NCBI GenBank assembly: GCA_041398605.1
Contig: JAWKUK010000026.1
Location: 42,465-106,464 of the forward strand
DNA length: 64,000 bases
Direction of reading: 5' to 3'
Source: JAWKUK01 sp041398605
GTDB taxonomy: Bacteria; Planctomycetota; UBA1135; GCA-002686595
The notes under the pieces are model-generated. The model saw nothing but the letters and a program-made list of their open reading frames with translations. It did not search any database and had not been told where the DNA came from. Numbering within the stretch: position 1 is the first letter of the stretch; every line of letters starts with the position of its first letter. The position numbers were made by a program, and so were the translations under genes. Positions 8,605 through 16,617 of this stretch are shown in pieces.

Positions 8605-9525
8605 TTAGCGCACGCGGTGATACCGGACGGGCGAGCCGTCCGGGTTCGCCGGGAGCTGGAGGATGCGGGCGCGTGCGAGGATGCGCCGCGCGATGTCGAA
8701 CCAGATCCCGCGCAGCTTCGCGGGCGAGAGCCCGCCGGCCTCGATCGCCTCGAGCTGTTTGACGAGGCCCTGGGCGCGACCCTCCTGAGCGACGGCGTAG
8801 GAGCGGGCCTCGCTCAGGATCTGGTTCGCGAGCGCCTCGGCGTTCTGCAGCTCGCGCAGGCGCACGCCGCGCGCCTCGACGAGCAGCCGGTCAGCCTCCG
8901 CGCGCGCATCGGTGACGCTGTTGAACGAGTGGATGACCATCAGCGGCGGCGCGGTGTTCAGCACCTCGACGGAGGTCACGCGCACGCCGATGCCGAGCGC
9001 GTCTGCCGCGGCCTGGATCCCGTCCCGGGCGCGCACCTGCAGCCCGGCGGCGCCCGGCGCGAGCACGTCTCGCACAGGCGTCCGCGCGACGAGCTCGGAG
9101 AGGACCTTCTCGCCGATCCGTCTCAGCGCGAAGGAGCGGTGGCCGAACTCGCCCTCGTTGTCGGCGACGTGAAAGAGCCACGCGGCGGGGTCCTCGACGC
9201 GATAGAGCACGTTCGCGCGCAGCTCGACGATGTTCGTGTCCCCGGTCAGCCACTGCACCTCGTTCGGCAGGGGGTCGATGCCGCGCTCGGCGTCTTTCAG
9301 GCGATAGCCGATGGGCATGCGCCGCATGAGGCCGACGTCGACGCGCTCGACGCGTTCGAGCGGCCAGGGCAGCTTCAGCGCGACGCCAGGCGCGACGACG
9401 CGCGCGGCGCGGCCGTACCGCAGCACCACGCCGCTCTCGCCCGCGGCGACGGTCGTCACGCCGGTCGATAGCCACGCCAGGAGCGCGAGCGCGACGAGCG
9501 CCAGCCGGATGCGGCGCGCGCTCAC
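8605..9525 (-). CDS. hflK: HflK-like SPFH/Band 7 membrane protein
   Basis: A 306-residue protein with one N-terminal membrane anchor (about 6-25) and an SPFH domain. HflK-type features are VAAGESGVVLRYG, WLTGDTNIVELRANVLYRVEDP and a helical, charged C-terminal coiled coil after IHSFNSVTDARAEADRL. HflK and HflC form a periplasm-facing cage that modulates the membrane protease FtsH. The start is GTG 9525, which overlaps the stop of the upstream hflC-like gene by four bases (GTGA), implying translational coupling. It is the last gene of a four-gene metal/SPFH operon. K versus C assignment rests on sequence motifs. Confidence 0.8.
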   Translation of the reverse strand: MSARRIRLALVALALLAWLSTGVTTVAAGESGVVLRYGRAARVVAPGVALKLPWPLERVERVDVGLMRRMPIGYRLKDAERGIDPLPNEVQWLTGDTNIVELRANVLYRVEDPAAWLFHVADNEGEFGHRSFALRRIGEKVLSELVARTPVRDVLAPGAAGLQVRARDGIQAAADALGIGVRVTSVEVLNTAPPLMVIHSFNSVTDARAEADRLLVEARGVRLRELQNAEALANQILSEARSYAVAQEGRAQGLVKQLEAIEAGGLSPAKLRGIWFDIARRILARARILQLPANPDGSPVRYHRVR

Positions 9526-10436
9526 TCCTTCTGGCCTCCGCTGAGCGGCGCCGGGGCGCCGAAGAGGCTGGCGTCGAACACGCGCAGGAGGGGGTGCTCC
9601 GACGTCATGATGATCTCCGTGTCGCCTTGGGTGGCGTCGAACAGCTCCGCCGCGCGCAGGAGCTCGACGAGCTCGGGGTACGTCTCGCGCGCAGTCGCTT
9701 GCAGCTCCGCCGCGCGGGCGGTGGCGGCGCCCCGGATCTCGAGCGCTTCTTCGTTCGCGCGCGCGATGCGCTCCGCGACCTCGGTCTCTGCGCGGGTGCG
9801 GATGTCGCTGGCCTCGGCGCGCCCGCGGCTGCGGATCTCCTCGGCCTCCTGCTCGCGGTCGGAGCGCATGCGCTCGAAGATCTGGTCCTTGTTGGACTGC
9901 GGGAAGTTGATGCGCTTGATGCCGGCGAGCTCGATGTGGACGCCCGAGTCGTCGGCCGCGACGCGCCGGCGGACCTCCGCGGTGAGCTCTTCGGCGACGG
10001 AGTCGAGCGTTCGTTCGCGCTCGTCGATCGAGACGAGGTCCGCGATCGGGCCCTTGTTCAGCACGTCCGTGACCGACGACTTCAGGACGCTCGTGAGGCT
10101 CAGCTCCGCGGCTTCGCGCGTACGCAGCCGGACCAGGAACGACTTCGGATCTTCCACGCGCCACGCGACGAACGCGTCGACGATGATGTTGCGCTGGTCG
10201 CGTGTCAGGTACTCCGCGGGCGTCGGGTCCAAGAGGTGCACGCGGCGGTCGACGCGCGCGACCGTGTCGATCGGCGCCGGCCACTTGACGTGGAGCCCCG
10301 CGTCCACGATCACGCGCTTGGGCGCGCCGAAGCGGTGAACGACGGCGGCCTCGCCCTCGGTGACGGTGAATGTGGCGCTCCACGCCGCTGCTGCGGCGAG
10401 GCCGCCGAGCAGCCAGAGGAGGGTGGTGAACTTCAT
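9522..10436 (-). CDS. hflC: HflC-like SPFH/Band 7 membrane protein
   Basis: A 304-residue SPFH protein with a single N-terminal transmembrane anchor (about 4-22), then FTVTEGEAAVVHRFGAPKRV. It carries HflC-type elements: RNIIVDAFVAWRVEDP, an IDERERTLDSV stretch, and INFPQSNKDQIFERMRSDRE leading into a long charged coiled coil. ATG 10436 is taken as the start because the hydrophobic anchor follows directly; the frame extends upstream but that part is low-complexity. It follows the permease-HflK fusion after a 95-base gap and overlaps the next gene by four bases. It probably works with the neighbouring HflK-like proteins in FtsH control; no ftsH is in the window. Confidence 0.82.
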   Translation of the reverse strand: MKFTTLLWLLGGLAAAAAWSATFTVTEGEAAVVHRFGAPKRVIVDAGLHVKWPAPIDTVARVDRRVHLLDPTPAEYLTRDQRNIIVDAFVAWRVEDPKSFLVRLRTREAAELSLTSVLKSSVTDVLNKGPIADLVSIDERERTLDSVAEELTAEVRRRVAADDSGVHIELAGIKRINFPQSNKDQIFERMRSDREQEAEEIRSRGRAEASDIRTRAETEVAERIARANEEALEIRGAATARAAELQATARETYPELVELLRAAELFDATQGDTEIIMTSEHPLLRVFDASLFGAPAPLSGGQKE

Positions 10437-10531
10437 GGGCCGTTCAAGGGAGTGGCGCGAGCGTGGCGCAAGGGCGGGCCCCGGCGCGAGCTTGGTGACG
10501 AGTGTCGGCGCGGTGCATGGGGGGGCGCGCG

Positions 10532-12718
10532 TCAGCGCTCGCGGCGGTCGGTCGGCGCCTGGAAGATGTCCTGTGGAGGGGTCGGGACGTTGCCGCCGCG
10601 CGAGCGGTCGTACGTGTCGATGAGGACCTTGTCGAGCAGGATCAAGAGCGTGCGCCCTGAGCCAGTGCGCGCGGAGAGCGTGCGCTCGAGCTGATCGAGC
10701 CACAGCACCGCGGCCGTCGCGCGGGGGCGCGCGGCCCAGACCTCCCCGAGCGCGCGCAGGGCGCCGGATTCACCGGAGGCGCGCGCGGTCTCGCGCAGCG
10801 CGTCGGCCTCCGCGGTGCGCACGGTTGAGAGCGCGGTGTCCTCGGCGTTCGCGCGCTTGATCGCGATCGATTGGCGCGTGCGGTTGACGGTCGTCACGCG
10901 CTCCTCGGAGGCGCTCGCGACGTCGCGGAAGGCCGTGTGGACGCGGCCGGGGGCGTGGGCGCTGCGGATGTCGACCGCGAGCACCTCGCAGCCGAGGGCC
11001 AGCGCCGAGCTGCGCTCGCGCAGCCGCGCGACGACGAGCGCTTCGAGCGCATGGGTCGAGTCGTTCAGGACCTCGCGCCAGGAGAGCTTGGCCGCGGCCG
11101 AGCGCAGCGCGCCCTCGGCGAGCGCGCCAACGAGCGCGTCCGGGTCCTCGTGCCCGAAGCGCCACGACTTGGCGTCGAGCACTCGATAGCGGACGGTGTA
11201 GCCGATCGACAGGATGTACTCGTCGCGCGTCAGGACCTCGGCCTCCGCCGCGAGCCGCTCGTGTTCGACGCGGGCGCGCACTGGGTCGAGCGCGCCGAGG
11301 TCCTCGTTCAGCCCTTCGTCCTCGCGGAAGCCGTAGCTGCGCAGGCGGAGCTCGCCGACCGCGACGGTCTCGAGGCGCGTGAACGGCCACGGGGCGTGCC
11401 AGCGAGCGCCGGGCCCCTCGATGGTGTCGAGCACGGCGCCGAAGCGCACGAGGAACCCGGTCTCGCCCGGCCGCACGACGGAGAGCCCGGTCGAGGCGTA
11501 GGCGGCGCCGAGCGCCAGCACGGCGGCGCCGCGCACCGCAGGCGAGGTCGGGTCGAAGCCGAGCGGCCGCGTCACGGTGCCGAGCGCGCGCGCGAAGCGC
11601 AGGTCGACCCGTTGGCGCAGCGCCGAGCGCAGGACGAGCAGCGCGACGACGGCGCCCGCGATCGTCGCGAGCGCGCCGTGTTGGACATCCTCGGCGCCGA
11701 CTTGCATCGCGGTCGGGTCGAGCCCGAGGAAGGGATACAGCGCGTTCACGAGCGCCCCGAGCGCGAGCGAGCAGGCGGCGATCGACGCGAGGTAGACCGC
11801 GAGCACTTGGCGGCCGAGGAGGCTGCGCACCACGAGGATCGTCGCGATGTTGGTCGCGGGTCCCGCGAGCAAGAGGACCAGCGCCGCGCCGGGATCGAGC
11901 CCTTTGGCCATCAACGCCGCGGCGACGGGCGTCGTCGCGGACGCGCAGATGTAGAGCGGGACGCCGGCGACGAGCATCGCGAACATCGCGGGCCAGCCCT
12001 TGAGCAGCGTCCCTGCGCCGAAGAAGTCGTCGGGCACGAGGACGACGATCAGCCCCGCGAGCGCGAACCCGAGGACAAACCAGGGCGCGAGGTCGTCGAG
12101 CAGCGTGCCAAACGAGTAGCGCATGGCGCGGCGCACGACGTTGCCCTCGCCCTCGGCGGGGTCGTGGACGTGCGTATGCGCGTGGTCATGCGCGTGGTCA
12201 TGCCCGTGGTCATGCCCGTGGTCAAGCCCGTGGTCATGCCCGTGCGCTTCGCATGCGACGGCGGCGGGCTCTGCGGCGGGCGCTTCGTCGCCTGCGCGCC
12301 CATGCTTGACGAGCCCGTTGACGAGGACCCCGGACACAAACGCCGTGAAGAACGCCGCGATCGGCCGCAGGATCGTCATCAGCGGGTCCATCAAGGCCCA
12401 CGTGACGCCGACCGATTCGACGCCGATCTCCGGCGCGGAGATCAGGAACGAGGTCGTCGAACCCTTGCTCGCCCCCGAGCGCCGTAGCTGCGTCGCCGTC
12501 GGGATGACCGAACAGCTGCACATCGGCAGCGGCACGCCTAGCAGCGAGGCGATCGTGACGGAGCGCACGTCGTTGCCGCCGATGTGGCGCACGATCCAGC
12601 GGTCGGGGATGAGCGTCTTCAGGAGCCCGGCGATGACGAAGCCGAGCAGGAGATACGGGCCCGAGGACGCGAGCACGAACCAGATGGCGCCGAGCCAGTC
12701 TGCGAGGAAGCTGCCCAT
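10532..12718 (-). CDS. Fusion of SO_0444-type Cu/Zn efflux permease with an HflK-like SPFH domain
   Basis: A 728-residue two-part protein. Residues about 1-380 are a DUF318-type permease of the SO_0444 Cu/Zn efflux family: hydrophobic helices, the cysteine motif LPMCSCSVIPTA, the ISAPEIG motif, and in the second half GVPLYICASATTPVAAALMA and LAGPATNIATI. A cytoplasmic or periplasmic linker (about 155-190) is a histidine/aspartate run of HDHG units. Residues about 395-700 form a second module: an anchor, VVRPGETGFLVRFG, an SPFH domain and a charged coiled coil like HflK. The reading frame is continuous with no internal start that would split it. It lies 3 bases after the ZIP gene and before hflC/hflK. 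The fusion suggests that metal export and SPFH/FtsH quality control are linked; this is inference. Confidence 0.85.
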   Translation of the reverse strand: MGSFLADWLGAIWFVLASSGPYLLLGFVIAGLLKTLIPDRWIVRHIGGNDVRSVTIASLLGVPLPMCSCSVIPTATQLRRSGASKGSTTSFLISAPEIGVESVGVTWALMDPLMTILRPIAAFFTAFVSGVLVNGLVKHGRAGDEAPAAEPAAVACEAHGHDHGLDHGHDHGHDHAHDHAHTHVHDPAEGEGNVVRRAMRYSFGTLLDDLAPWFVLGFALAGLIVVLVPDDFFGAGTLLKGWPAMFAMLVAGVPLYICASATTPVAAALMAKGLDPGAALVLLLAGPATNIATILVVRSLLGRQVLAVYLASIAACSLALGALVNALYPFLGLDPTAMQVGAEDVQHGALATIAGAVVALLVLRSALRQRVDLRFARALGTVTRPLGFDPTSPAVRGAAVLALGAAYASTGLSVVRPGETGFLVRFGAVLDTIEGPGARWHAPWPFTRLETVAVGELRLRSYGFREDEGLNEDLGALDPVRARVEHERLAAEAEVLTRDEYILSIGYTVRYRVLDAKSWRFGHEDPDALVGALAEGALRSAAAKLSWREVLNDSTHALEALVVARLRERSSALALGCEVLAVDIRSAHAPGRVHTAFRDVASASEERVTTVNRTRQSIAIKRANAEDTALSTVRTAEADALRETARASGESGALRALGEVWAARPRATAAVLWLDQLERTLSARTGSGRTLLILLDKVLIDTYDRSRGGNVPTPPQDIFQAPTDRRER
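12169..12240 (-). repeat. 12-base in-frame tandem repeat encoding the HDHG/HDHA linker
   Basis: Five consecutive 12-base units from 12181 to 12240 plus one degenerate unit at 12169-12180, differing by single bases. Each encodes a four-residue His-Asp-His-Gly/Ala unit in the efflux permease fusion. Confidence 0.85.
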
Positions 12719-12721
12719 GGC

Positions 12722-13876
12722 TCAGGCCCCTCCGACTTCGTGCACGAGGTACATGATCGTGACGCCGGCGCAGAGGAGGCCGATCTTGAGGAACACGTCC
12801 TCGCGGTGGTGGAACACCTCGGGCAAGAGCTCACCGATGCACACGTAGAGGAAGGTACCCGCTGCGAGCGCGGTCAGCACGGCGATCCCGCCGGTCCCGA
12901 AGAGCGCTGTGACTTGGTGCCCTAGGAGGAGCCCCAGCGGCGTGACAAAGGAGAACGCGATCACCATGGCGAGGACGCGGCGCGGGTCGGGCGAGCTCAT
13001 CGAGAAGACCGACGCGAGGCTGAAGGACTCGAAGCCCTTGTGCGCGAGGATCGCCCACAGCATCACCGACGCGATCGCTTGGTTCTCCGCGACGGCGGCC
13101 AGCGCGACGCCCGAGGTGAGCGAGTGCACCGTCAACCCGACGAGGGCTGCCCAGCCGACGGCGCGGTGTCGCTGGGACTCGCGGCTCGGGGCGGGCCGCG
13201 GCGCCGGCTCGCTGTGCCCGTGCTGCCCGTGCCCATGATCGTGCCCGCGCCCATGGTGCCCCAGCTCAGCATGTTCGTGCCCAGCATGCTCGTGCCCAAC
13301 ATGCTCGTGCCCAGCATGTTCGTGCCCAGCATGCTCGTGCCCGCCGGGCCCAGCGCCGCAGCCTGCCTGGTGCGGGTGGTTGTGTCGACCCGGGACGATG
13401 AGCGCCTCGACGAAGTACACGCCCACGACGCCGAGGAGCACCCAGAGCCAGACGCTGGACGACCCGTGGGAGTGGCCGTGGCCGGCGGCGGCCGCGCCGC
13501 TCCCTGACGCCGTGCCCGCCTGCGGCGCGGCGCCCTGCGCGGCGCCCTGCGCGGCATCCTGCGCCGCAGCGCCAGGGTCCGAGGGCGCGCCCTGGTGCTG
13601 GCTCGCCAAGTGATCTGGCACGCCATCACCGTTGTGGTCGTGCATCGCCGCCTGGCCGGGCGCGTCGCCGCCGAAGTTCGGGCCCCAGATCAGGTCCGCG
13701 TGCGCCGTCCCCGCGACCGCGCCCACCATCGGCAAGAGGTGCAGGAAGACCGCGCCCAGGAACACCCCCGACGCCAGCGCGAGCGCGGCGTGGAACTGCC
13801 GATCGCTCCACTTGAAGAGCAATGGCAACGCGCCGCCCAGGAGGCCGACGGTGAGGATCGATACGAACTCCAGCAT
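12722..13876 (-). CDS. ZIP-family metal transporter with long histidine-rich loop
   Basis: A 384-residue member of the zinc/iron (ZIP) permease family. N-terminal helices (LTVGLLGGALPLLF, LASGVFLGAVFLHLLP) and C-terminal helices flank a very long hydrophilic loop (about 65-225). The metal-path helices carry HSLTSGVAL and AHKGFESFSL, closer to eukaryotic ZIP1-3-like proteins than to bacterial ZupT. The loop holds GHEHA repeats and a GHGHSHG segment, a likely metal-binding buffer. ATG 13876 starts directly at the first helix. It is the first gene of the operon, with the efflux-permease fusion 3 bases downstream, so uptake and export are probably co-controlled. Confidence 0.88.
   Translation of the reverse strand: MLEFVSILTVGLLGGALPLLFKWSDRQFHAALALASGVFLGAVFLHLLPMVGAVAGTAHADLIWGPNFGGDAPGQAAMHDHNGDGVPDHLASQHQGAPSDPGAAAQDAAQGAAQGAAPQAGTASGSGAAAAGHGHSHGSSSVWLWVLLGVVGVYFVEALIVPGRHNHPHQAGCGAGPGGHEHAGHEHAGHEHVGHEHAGHEHAELGHHGRGHDHGHGQHGHSEPAPRPAPSRESQRHRAVGWAALVGLTVHSLTSGVALAAVAENQAIASVMLWAILAHKGFESFSLASVFSMSSPDPRRVLAMVIAFSFVTPLGLLLGHQVTALFGTGGIAVLTALAAGTFLYVCIGELLPEVFHHREDVFLKIGLLCAGVTIMYLVHEVGGA
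13267..13341 (-). repeat. 15-base tandem repeat encoding GHEHA units of the ZIP protein
   Basis: Five 15-base units (13267-13281, 13282-13296, 13297-13311, 13312-13326, 13327-13341) that differ at one or two bases. Each is in frame and encodes the pentapeptide Gly-His-Glu-His-Ala or -Val. Confidence 0.9.
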
Positions 13877-13983
13877 GGGGGGGGGCGCGCGCGGCCCGAG
13901 AGAGGGTGCACGATCGTGCCCAGCCGTCGCTACGGCGGAGCGCTCGATTCGATAGGGGCGGCAGTGTTGTTACGCTCGTTTCG
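13877..13983. promoter_or_regulatory. Divergent promoter region for the ZIP operon and the methyltransferase
   Basis: This 107-base spacer separates two divergent starts and must carry at least one promoter each way. A run of eight G follows the ZIP start. No Zur- or Fur-like palindrome is evident by eye. Confidence 0.4.
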
Positions 13984-14709
13984 ATGACCCCCTCGGACCC
14001 AGCGCTCACTGAGCCCGCCGGCCTGCCGCCGCTCGTGGGCGGCTGGGAGCGGCGCGAGCACCCGCTCGAAGGCGCCTCGAGCGCGCGCCCGGTCACCCTG
14101 TGGGTCCCGCGGGCGCCGGACGCGCTCCTGGACGACGCCGGCGTCATCGAGCGCAGCCAGTTCCACGACGTCATGCCGTACTGGGCGTGGCTCTGGGACT
14201 CCGCGCCGCGCATGGCGGCCCTCGTCGCGCGCGCGGCGTGGCCCAGCGGCGCGCGGGTCCTCGAGCTCGGCGCGGGCCTCGGCCTGTGCGGCCTTGTCGC
14301 AGCGCGGCTCGGGTGCGCGGTCACCTTGTCCGACCACGACCCGTTGGCGCTCGCGGCGCTGCGGGTGAACGCGGACGCCAACGGGCTCTCCGATGTCGCC
14401 GTTTGGGACCTCGACTGGCGCGCCCTGGAGGGGCTGCCGCCGGGCGAGGCGTCGCGCTTCGACGTGGTGCTCGGCTGCGACGTCGTCTACGAGGCGCAGG
14501 CCCACGGGCCGGTGCTCGACGTCTTGGAGCGCTGCCTCGCCCCCGGCGGCGAGGCGTGGATCGCCGACCCTGGTCGCACCCGCGCGCCGTCGTTTGTGCG
14601 GCGCGCCGAGGCGCGCGGCTTCAGCGTCGAGGTGCGGGACGCCGCTGGCGCGCCTGCGGCGCTCGCGCCGAGCGAGTTCCGCCTCATGGCGCTGCGCGCT
14701 CGCGCGTGA
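13984..14709 (+). CDS. METTL21-like class I SAM-dependent methyltransferase
   Basis: A 241-residue methyltransferase. The SAM-binding motif I is VLELGAGLGLCGLVAARLG (about residues 93-111), followed by the acidic motif II in SDHDPLAL and motif IV DVVLGCDVVYE. The arrangement, and the MPYWAWLWDSAPRMA stretch before motif I, match the METTL21/nicotinamide N-methyltransferase-like protein-lysine methyltransferase group. The substrate cannot be told. ATG 13984 is chosen because the fold begins shortly after; an in-frame upstream extension to 13906 has shadow-like composition. It converges with the TIGR02117 gene (3-base gap). Confidence 0.85.
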   Translation: MTPSDPALTEPAGLPPLVGGWERREHPLEGASSARPVTLWVPRAPDALLDDAGVIERSQFHDVMPYWAWLWDSAPRMAALVARAAWPSGARVLELGAGLGLCGLVAARLGCAVTLSDHDPLALAALRVNADANGLSDVAVWDLDWRALEGLPPGEASRFDVVLGCDVVYEAQAHGPVLDVLERCLAPGGEAWIADPGRTRAPSFVRRAEARGFSVEVRDAAGAPAALAPSEFRLMALRARA

Positions 14710-14712
14710 CGC

Positions 14713-15429
14713 TCAGGCGCGCCCGCGGTTCCGTGGCAGATGCCGGCGCGCGCCGCCCTCGAACGGCGTCCAGAGCCCCGCTTCCTTGCCCAGCGCCTTG
14801 ACGGCGTCGTTGGTCCACACGTTGCACGTGCGGAACAGGTGGTAGGAGCCGCTGCCCTCGAAGAAGCGGTCGCTGCCGTAGTAGCCGGGGTGGTCGATCC
14901 GCTTGGGGCGGCCCGCGGCGTCGCGCGCGAAGCTACGGTCGAGGAAGTCGACGAGCCGCGCGTACGCCTCGCTCGAGACCCGCAGCAGGTGCACGTCGTC
15001 GCTCTCGGCCGGCGGCCCGCTGTAGGGCGTGACGTGCATCGCGGTGGCGCTGGGCCAGAAGACCGCGTGGAGCGCGGTCCCGACCGTGAGGTCGTCCCAG
15101 GTCGGCGTGTCGAGGAAGAACCCCCGGTCGCCCCAGCCAAGGCCGACGTAGCCCGTGCTGGGGACCCACAGGTCGCCCTCGAACCACGCAGGCCAGTCGC
15201 GCGCGGGGTCCTGGGCGGGGAGCCAGAGGTCGACGTGCACGCCGTTCGAGACGAGGTAGATGTCGATCGTCCCTTCGAGCGGGTCCGCGCCGCGGTTCAC
15301 TGGGATCCGCGCGCCGAGCGCGCTCGCGGCCGCGTAGGCGAGGCCCAGCGCGATACAGGCCAAGAGCCCTCGCAGCGGCCACTTCAGCCAGCGGCGGAGC
15401 CGCTTCAGGAATGCGCTCATCGGCGTCAT
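14713..15429 (-). CDS. TIGR02117/DUF2459 family membrane-anchored protein
   Basis: A 238-residue protein with an N-terminal transmembrane helix (about 18-38). The DUF2459 hallmarks are IDIYLVSNGVHVDLWLP, then GYVGLGWGDRGFFLDTPTWDD, AMHVTPYSG and the C-terminal YHLFRTCNVWTNDAVKALG. The conserved His/Cys/Asn pattern suggests a hydrolase-like fold, but the family has no established activity. ATG 15429 may be preceded by only a short leader. The 216 bases upstream (15430-15645) hold no recognisable gene. Confidence 0.88.
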   Translation of the reverse strand: MTPMSAFLKRLRRWLKWPLRGLLACIALGLAYAAASALGARIPVNRGADPLEGTIDIYLVSNGVHVDLWLPAQDPARDWPAWFEGDLWVPSTGYVGLGWGDRGFFLDTPTWDDLTVGTALHAVFWPSATAMHVTPYSGPPAESDDVHLLRVSSEAYARLVDFLDRSFARDAAGRPKRIDHPGYYGSDRFFEGSGSYHLFRTCNVWTNDAVKALGKEAGLWTPFEGGARRHLPRNRGRA

Positions 15430-15645
15430 CTTGCTCAGAGGGTGTCACGCCGGACGGTGCGGCGCGTCGGATGGATCGCTAGGCCATGGCTACGCGCCGG
15501 ACGTCGGGTCATTGCTCTCCTGGCTCTTGGAGCCCTTGTAGCTCTTGTGTGCGCAGGCCGAGCTCCGCCTCCGCCCGCGACGCCCGGATCGGCGAGCGCG
15601 GCAGGTCGGGCCGCGGGGCAGGCTCCGGGGACCGCTCGGCGGAGT

Positions 15646-16617
15646 TCAATCCATGAGGTGGCACGCGACGCCGTCGCGGAGCTCGGGGCGCTCCAGCCGG
15701 CATCGGTCGCCAGGCACGGACGCGCGCGCGAAGCACCGTGGATGGAACGTACAGCCCGAGGGCGGCGTGAGCGGCGACGGCACGTCGCCCTCCAGCAAGA
15801 TGCGCTCGCGCGTACGCTCGACGTCGGGGTCCGGGTGGGGGACCGCAGACAAGAGCGCCTGTGTATAGGGGTGCTGTGGGCGCTCGAAGAGCGCGTCGCG
15901 CTCGGCGAGCTCGACCACCCGCCCGAGGTACATCACCGCGACGCGCTGTGAGATGTGGCGCACCACGGCCAGGTCGTGCGCGATGAAGAGGTACGCGAGC
16001 TCGAAGCGCTCCTGCAGGTCGCGCAACAGGTTGACAATCTGGGCCTGGATCGAGACGTCGAGCGCGCTCACAGGCTCGTCGCACACGATCAGCTCCGGCT
16101 CGAGCGCGAGGGCGCGCGCGATCCCGATGCGCTGGCGCTGGCCGCCTGAGAACTCGTGCGGATAGCGGTAGAGGTGCCGCGGATTCAAGCCCACCGCGTC
16201 GAGCAGCGCCATCGAACGCAGGCGCCGCGTGCGCGGCTTGCCCATGCGGTGGACCCGCTGCGGCTCCATCAGGATCGACGCCACCGTTTGCCGCGGATCG
16301 AGCGATGCATAGGGATCCTGGAAGATCATCTGCATGCGACGCCGATAGGGGGCGCGCGCCTGGCGCGACAACGTCGTCAGCTCCACCCCGTCGAAGCGCA
16401 CGGAGCCGCTCGTCGGGGCGTGCAAGCCCATGATCGCGCGCGCCGCCGTCGACTTGCCGCAGCCCGACTCGCCGACGAGGCCGAGCGTCTGCCCGCGCTC
16501 CAGTGTGAAGCCGATCCCGTCGACGGCGCGCAGCACCTCGGCGGGCGCGCCGAACAGTCCGCGGTGGCCGACGGGGAAGTGCTTGGTGAGGCCCTGGACC
16601 TCGAGCAACGGGCTCAT
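15646..16617 (-). CDS. Oligopeptide ABC transporter ATP-binding protein (OppF/DppF-like)
   Basis: A 323-residue ATPase of the peptide/nickel importer family. Walker A is GLVGESGCGKST, the ABC signature FSGGQRQRIGIARAL, and Walker B LIVCDEPVSALD. The C-terminal oligopeptide-type extension ends in a cysteine-containing segment (GCTFHPRCF), typical of OppF. ATG 16617 overlaps the upstream ATPase stop by four bases (ATGA). It is the last gene of a five-gene oppA-B-C-D-F set on the minus strand and would pair with the next ATPase at the cytoplasmic face of the permeases. Confidence 0.95.
   Translation of the reverse strand: MSPLLEVQGLTKHFPVGHRGLFGAPAEVLRAVDGIGFTLERGQTLGLVGESGCGKSTAARAIMGLHAPTSGSVRFDGVELTTLSRQARAPYRRRMQMIFQDPYASLDPRQTVASILMEPQRVHRMGKPRTRRLRSMALLDAVGLNPRHLYRYPHEFSGGQRQRIGIARALALEPELIVCDEPVSALDVSIQAQIVNLLRDLQERFELAYLFIAHDLAVVRHISQRVAVMYLGRVVELAERDALFERPQHPYTQALLSAVPHPDPDVERTRERILLEGDVPSPLTPPSGCTFHPRCFARASVPGDRCRLERPELRDGVACHLMD

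Noticed and set aside
8605..10383. One long 592-residue protein covering the hflK-like gene and more
   Set aside because: The first half is the wrong frame of the hflC-like gene; the real protein starts at GTG 9525 with a membrane anchor.
13906..13983. Upstream start for the methyltransferase
   Set aside because: The added 26 residues have no family match and occupy the divergent promoter region; ATG 13984 is better.
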